Below, one piece after another: positions 60,224-64,000 of a DNA stretch of 64,000 nucleotides. The position numbers and the translations under genes are program-made. The stretch's first letter is position 1; the number at the start of each line of letters is the position of its first letter. Source of the DNA: [Clostridium] symbiosum (GTDB taxonomy: Bacteria > Bacillota > Clostridia > Lachnospirales > Lachnospiraceae); NCBI GenBank assembly GCA_036419695.1, contig CP143946.1, positions 3,838,001-3,902,000 on the forward strand, given 5' to 3'. The notes under the pieces are model-generated. The model searched no databases. It worked only from the letters and a program-made list of their open reading frames with translations, and had not been told where the DNA came from.

Positions 60224-61930
60224 TCAGGAATTCCAATTGCCTTCTTCCACATTTTTTCCCAGCCGGAAACGACTGGCCATCCTGCTTAATACCTGAGCCT
60301 GATAAGATAATTCCTCGCTGGCAGCCGCAATTTCCTCCGCCGTTGCAGAACTGGACTGGACAACATCTGATATGCGGCTGATTTCCTGCGTAATTTGGCG
60401 TACCGACAGTTCCTGCTTAACAGAAGCTTCCGTTATGGAATGAATCGACTTCGTAATGTCCTCCACTCCATTTACTACGTCCATCAGCGCTTCTGCCGTG
60501 CGGTCAGCAATCCGATCTCCCTGTTCTACTTTTTCCAGGGACTTTTTTATCAAATCAGCCGTGCTTTTGGATGCCTCAGATGATTTGTTTGCCAGCTCAC
60601 GCACTTCATTCGCCACAACCGCAAAACCTCTTCCCGTATCCCCTGCCCGTGCCGCCTCTATCCCCGCATTTAAAGCAAGGATATTGGTCTGGAAAGCGAT
60701 GTCCTCAATAGTCTTAATAATTCGTCCGATTGCTTGTGAACTGGCGCGTATTTCTGCCATTGCAGCCAACATATCCTGCATCTGTCTGCGGCTGTCTTCC
60801 GCATCCGTCTGCACTGTCTTTGTTTGTTCATTCACTGCTTTGGCATTCTTCACATTGTGCTCTACCTGTTCCGATATGTCGCCGATTGCACTGGATAATA
60901 ATTCTATAGAGGCAGCCTGCTCTGTCGCTCCCTGGGCCTGAATCTGTGCCCCGGATGATACCTGTTCCGCCCCCGCCGCCACTTGCAATGTAGATTGATT
61001 AATTTGTGATAAGGTATTTTTTAAATCATTTATAATCCTGCCCAGAGAAGACCGCACGGAATCCAACTCGCCCACATAGCTGTCTTTTGTCCGGCTATGG
61101 ATATCAAAGTTCCCTTCTGCCATTTCATTTAACAGAAATGTTTCATCCTGGATCACCGCTGTAAGTACGGTAATCATACTCCGCATATCATCGGCCAATT
61201 TTCCCATCTCATCTCCGGACTGAAAGGTAATTTGAGTCGTTGAAAACTGTCCGGCCGCTATGTTCTGCGCTGCCTGTTCCAGCTCCACTATCCCTACCGA
61301 AATTCCCCTGGTAATATACACCCAGAAACCAATGCTGATGATTACGCTCACACATCCCAGAACTACCAGAATCGCAACAGCGCGGGCCTGCCGTTCCTGC
61401 AATTGTGTCATCAACTGCAATCCTGTTCTGTTGCCGCTTTCAATCAGCCTATCCAATTCCTTCTGAGCCTCCTGGAGCACCAGGATATTGTTGCTTTCCA
61501 TAAAGGCTGCTGCCTCTTCATTTTTATTTTCCTTCGCCAATGAGAGAACGTGTTCCCGCATTGGAGCAAGCCTGGCCAGGCAGTCTTCCAACCGTGCTGC
61601 AATTTGTGAATCACCCAGAAAATGTTCTTTTACGATCGGAAGCTCGTCCCCGATTATACTTGCCGAATCAAAGGCATTGGCAGTCGCCTCCCCAATTATC
61701 TCCTCATCCGTATTTACAATGGCCCGGTAGGTTGCCTTCTGCATTCTTTCAAAATTTGAATGGATTTTGTTGGCACTTTCATTGACCATAAATGGTCCAT
61801 CATAGAAGGCTTTTATTTTTGAATTCAGATTAACCAAACTTATAATGCTGATGCAAAAACCAATAATCATCAACAGCAAAACCGTTGCAAATGAAACAAA
61901 CAGTTTCCTCCCTATAGTAAAGCGTTTCAT
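60224..61930 (-). CDS. Methyl-accepting chemotaxis protein
   Basis: 568 residues. Helix 1 (~8-32), extracellular four-helix-bundle ligand domain (~35-185), helix 2 (~188-210), HAMP (~210-265), then a long cytoplasmic coiled coil whose hairpin tip reads IEDIAFQTNILALNAGIEAA and ARAGDTGRGFAVVANEVREL. It would signal through CheW/CheA, which are not in this window. The C terminus has no CheR-docking pentapeptide. GGAGGGGC precedes the ATG. First gene of a unit with the hybrid kinase at 57565. Confidence 0.92.
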   Translation of the reverse strand: MKRFTIGRKLFVSFATVLLLMIIGFCISIISLVNLNSKIKAFYDGPFMVNESANKIHSNFERMQKATYRAIVNTDEEIIGEATANAFDSASIIGDELPIVKEHFLGDSQIAARLEDCLARLAPMREHVLSLAKENKNEEAAAFMESNNILVLQEAQKELDRLIESGNRTGLQLMTQLQERQARAVAILVVLGCVSVIISIGFWVYITRGISVGIVELEQAAQNIAAGQFSTTQITFQSGDEMGKLADDMRSMITVLTAVIQDETFLLNEMAEGNFDIHSRTKDSYVGELDSVRSSLGRIINDLKNTLSQINQSTLQVAAGAEQVSSGAQIQAQGATEQAASIELLSSAIGDISEQVEHNVKNAKAVNEQTKTVQTDAEDSRRQMQDMLAAMAEIRASSQAIGRIIKTIEDIAFQTNILALNAGIEAARAGDTGRGFAVVANEVRELANKSSEASKSTADLIKKSLEKVEQGDRIADRTAEALMDVVNGVEDITKSIHSITEASVKQELSVRQITQEISRISDVVQSSSATAEEIAAASEELSYQAQVLSRMASRFRLGKNVEEGNWNS

Positions 61931-61998
61931 GCTGCCCCTCCATTGTATTCCCTATCATTCCGGACTCATTCCTTCAACTTTGCTCATGTACTATTTGT

Positions 61999-62027
61999 AG
62001 TCTACCATAACATGTGTATATTCGCAA
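61999..62027 (-). promoter_or_regulatory. Promoter of the chemoreceptor/kinase unit
   Basis: Minus-strand TTGCGA (62022-62027) and TAGACT (61999-62004), 17 bases apart. It lies in the 180-base divergent gap shared with the double GntR regulator, which may bind here. Confidence 0.5.
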
Positions 62028-62110
62028 TTCATTTATTGTTTTATGGGTATTATAAAGAACAGTAGAACATATAGTCCGCTTATGTTAAAATTAATGGAGG
62101 AGGTGTCTAA

Positions 62111-63508
62111 ATGAAGTCCCAGACAGAATTATACTATCTTATTTATGATTACTACGTTACCCGAATTCTCTTTGGCCACTATAAATTTGGTAACGCGCTT
62201 CCTTCAATGCCAAATATCAGTGATTATTTTCATCTGTCCATACCGACTGTCAGGAAAGCGTTCGCACTCCTGGAAGAGAAAAACTACATTAAAATTGAGG
62301 CTCCGAAAGCAGCTATGGTAACCTACAAGGCTACAGCCGATGATTATCTGCGCAATATCGCTGTTCATCTGTCAACCTATAAAGACGGCATTCTGGATAT
62401 GAGACAGATGAATCCGTTACTTTTGGGTCCTTTGCTGGAGGCCGGCATAAAGCAATGGGATGAAGCCACCTGGGAGACACAATGGGGTGAAATTAAAAAC
62501 ATTAACTTTGACGGAATGTCCCTTACGATACAGCTGTACACGGCCGCCTTATCCTCCCTTCATAATGATTTAATTCTTACATTCTACCGCAAAATAAATT
62601 TCTATGCCCGTATACCATATCTGCGCAGTGAGCATGACATTATGAAAGGAATAATAGAAACAGTTGATACGCTTACAAAAGATGAAGTTGGAGCCTATCT
62701 TACCAATAAATTGGGAGCGGTTTACAAGGATGCTTATGCACATATCTTTAAGATCATCCAAACGCTCTCCCCACAATTTCTGGAAGGCGAGTTTCCCCAG
62801 ATTCCATTTGAATGGAGTTTTTACCCAAGACATTCTCAAATCCGTTACACATTGGGTGCGAAGATTATATTGGAAATTTTGTATGGATCCTATCCTGTTG
62901 GAAGCTTTCTTCCCTCCCTGAGCCAGATGGTAAAACGTTACCAGATCCCCCTCATCACCATACGCCGTACTCTGGCCTCTTTATCTGACTTGGGTGTGGT
63001 AAAATCCTATCAGGGGAAGGGGACACAAGTATGCCTTGGACAGAAAGATGTGGATATAAGGGGAGTTTCTGTCCAACTTGGCCTGAAACGTCTTTTAGAA
63101 AGTCTTCAGTTTCTATCATTGACAGTTCGTAATGTTAGCCGTTTTACCTTTGAGCAGGTTTCTGAAGAAGCATTACACGAATTTCTCCAGGCTTTGAATC
63201 AAATTCATAGAGAAGAAAAGGACTGCCTTATTGTGGATGTCTTTTTAACATTTATAACAAAGCATTGTCCATGTACCATAGTCTGCGAATGTTACTGTAA
63301 ACTGACGGAATGCCTCGCCACTGGATATCCCCTCATACTTTTAAAAATGAAGGGAGACGATTATAAACGATTATACTCCAATCGGATTCTCCAGACGATT
63401 CAATGTACCGAATGCATGGATAGAGAAGGGATAGTTGCAGGATGGAGTGAATTTTTTGAGGAACAGAGGCAATGGTATAGAGTTTTTCTTGCTGAAGAAG
63501 GACGTTGA
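62111..63508 (+). CDS. GntR-type transcriptional regulator with two DNA-binding domains
   Basis: 465 residues. Two GntR winged helices: residues ~5-75 (YKFGNALPSMPNISDYFHLS, IPTVRKAFALLEEKNYIKIE) and ~250-318 (YPVGSFLPSLSQMVKRYQIP, LITIRRTLASLSDLGVVKSY, QGKGTQVCLG). Each is followed by a helical region (80-240 and 320-465) of unknown type. An ordinary GntR protein has one such domain and acts as a dimer; this looks like a fused dimer. TGGAGGAGG precedes the ATG. It diverges from the chemoreceptor/kinase unit. Confidence 0.8.
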   Translation: MKSQTELYYLIYDYYVTRILFGHYKFGNALPSMPNISDYFHLSIPTVRKAFALLEEKNYIKIEAPKAAMVTYKATADDYLRNIAVHLSTYKDGILDMRQMNPLLLGPLLEAGIKQWDEATWETQWGEIKNINFDGMSLTIQLYTAALSSLHNDLILTFYRKINFYARIPYLRSEHDIMKGIIETVDTLTKDEVGAYLTNKLGAVYKDAYAHIFKIIQTLSPQFLEGEFPQIPFEWSFYPRHSQIRYTLGAKIILEILYGSYPVGSFLPSLSQMVKRYQIPLITIRRTLASLSDLGVVKSYQGKGTQVCLGQKDVDIRGVSVQLGLKRLLESLQFLSLTVRNVSRFTFEQVSEEALHEFLQALNQIHREEKDCLIVDVFLTFITKHCPCTIVCECYCKLTECLATGYPLILLKMKGDDYKRLYSNRILQTIQCTECMDREGIVAGWSEFFEEQRQWYRVFLAEEGR

Positions 63509-63528
63509 TAGTTTCTCTTTGCAGATAA

Positions 63529-63569
63529 CAAAACGACCGGAAACTGCTTGGCGTTTCCGGTCGTTTTTA
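63529..63569 (+). terminator. Terminator after the double GntR gene
   Basis: AAAACGACCGGAAAC and GTTTCCGGTCGTTTTT form a long stem with an 8-base loop and T-run. Confidence 0.85.
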
Positions 63570-63720
63570 CGTTCCCCAATCATATAATAGCTACAACTTT
63601 CTGAATATGTTTTCCGAATATCACGTCCAGCAAAAACAAATCTACTTCTGAATTCTAACAAAAATACAGTAATATTATCCATCAATGCATCTTTTAAAAT
63701 TCATTTATTGCAGCAGGCAT

Positions 63721-64000
63721 TTATGTACTATGCTTTTCCGAAGGGAGTGCTTTTCCTGCTTTCCTTGCAGATTTTTTGATTTTTTCATGGTAGAAGAAAT
63801 TCACAATGGTTGGTTGTGCATCAAAAGGTTTATTCCTGCTGTCATCATTCCGGACATATTCAAGCCCATTACTGTTTGCGTAGGAACGGATTGCTCCGTC
63901 AAGAGCCTCCCAATAAAGTCTGCTTCCATTGGAATATATCTCATCATATAGAGTAATAAGATCCGGATGCTTTTCTCTGATATAATCCAGAATGACCATT
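63721..64000 (-). CDS. C-terminal part of a possible SPL-type radical SAM protein, cut by the window edge
   Basis: Only the last ~93 codons lie in the window, and the Met near 63999 is probably internal. The visible part includes IREKHPDLITLYDEIY, YWEALDGAIRSYANSNGLEY and VRNDDSRNKPFDAQPTIVNF, then a Lys-rich end. This resembles the tail of spore-photoproduct-lyase-like radical SAM proteins of clostridia; the cysteine motif that would prove it is outside the window. Confidence 0.45.
   Translation of the reverse strand, partial: MVILDYIREKHPDLITLYDEIYSNGSRLYWEALDGAIRSYANSNGLEYVRNDDSRNKPFDAQPTIVNFFYHEKIKKSARKAGKALPSEKHST

Overview
The window reads as chromosome of a Gram-positive anaerobic gut bacterium of the Lachnospiraceae, most like the Clostridium clostridioforme / Enterocloster / Lachnoclostridium group. 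Reasons: lipoproteins with lipoboxes but no outer-membrane genes, strong AGGAGG ribosome sites, near-consensus sigma-A promoters, a folate ECF S-component behind a THF riboswitch, a Firmicutes-type GalT, a flavodiiron-rubredoxin-NROR fusion for oxygen/NO defence, Gx transporter/ApbE/NusG-II genes, and many c-di-GMP and hybrid-kinase genes. This is inference from protein style; no rRNA or tRNA is present to fix the taxon.

Layout. 1-10 kb is mostly housekeeping: folT with its riboswitch, a PAP2 phosphatase, a thioesterase, an HPr, an RpiR regulator, cobalamin-dependent methionine synthase with its reactivation domain as a separate upstream gene, a zinc-ribbon membrane protein, a PfoR-like EIIC protein, a RelA/SpoT-domain protein and galT. 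10-17 kb holds the flavin/redox genes (Gx transporter, apbE, NusG-II protein, flavodiiron fusion) around a non-coding stretch with two inverted copies of a structured repeat. 17-33 kb is a run of mostly unlinked minus-strand genes: nucleoside hydrolase, lipase, polysaccharide deacetylase, acetyltransferases, TraX, an orphan prepilin, lipoproteins, YoaK, MATE, tautomerase, HflKC and a flavoprotein.

33-39 kb is one cobalamin-riboswitch-controlled operon: a surface-anchored CbiK-like chelatase, a duplicated-domain lipoprotein, and a complete substrate-binding protein/permease/ATPase set. It most likely imports corrinoids or a related tetrapyrrole, which fits the B12-dependent methionine synthase at 3-6 kb. 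Xylulokinase and a methyltransferase follow.

43-63.5 kb is a signalling island: a GGDEF/EAL protein with a diguanylate cyclase, a 1650-residue protein with three GGDEF domains and one EAL, two hybrid histidine kinases each with two receivers, a solute-binding lipoprotein overlapping one kinase, a methyl-accepting chemotaxis protein, and a divergent regulator with two GntR-type DNA-binding domains. The right edge cuts a gene that may be a radical SAM protein.

The least explained feature is a dispersed ~200 bp palindromic repeat (four copies, two subtypes) whose inner arms show paired base changes between subtypes, as expected of a conserved RNA or DNA fold. A second palindromic element with 13 bp perfect terminal inverted repeats, several short tandem repeats and promoter-overlapping palindromes also stand out. 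No CRISPR array, prophage, intact insertion sequence, tRNA or rRNA was seen.
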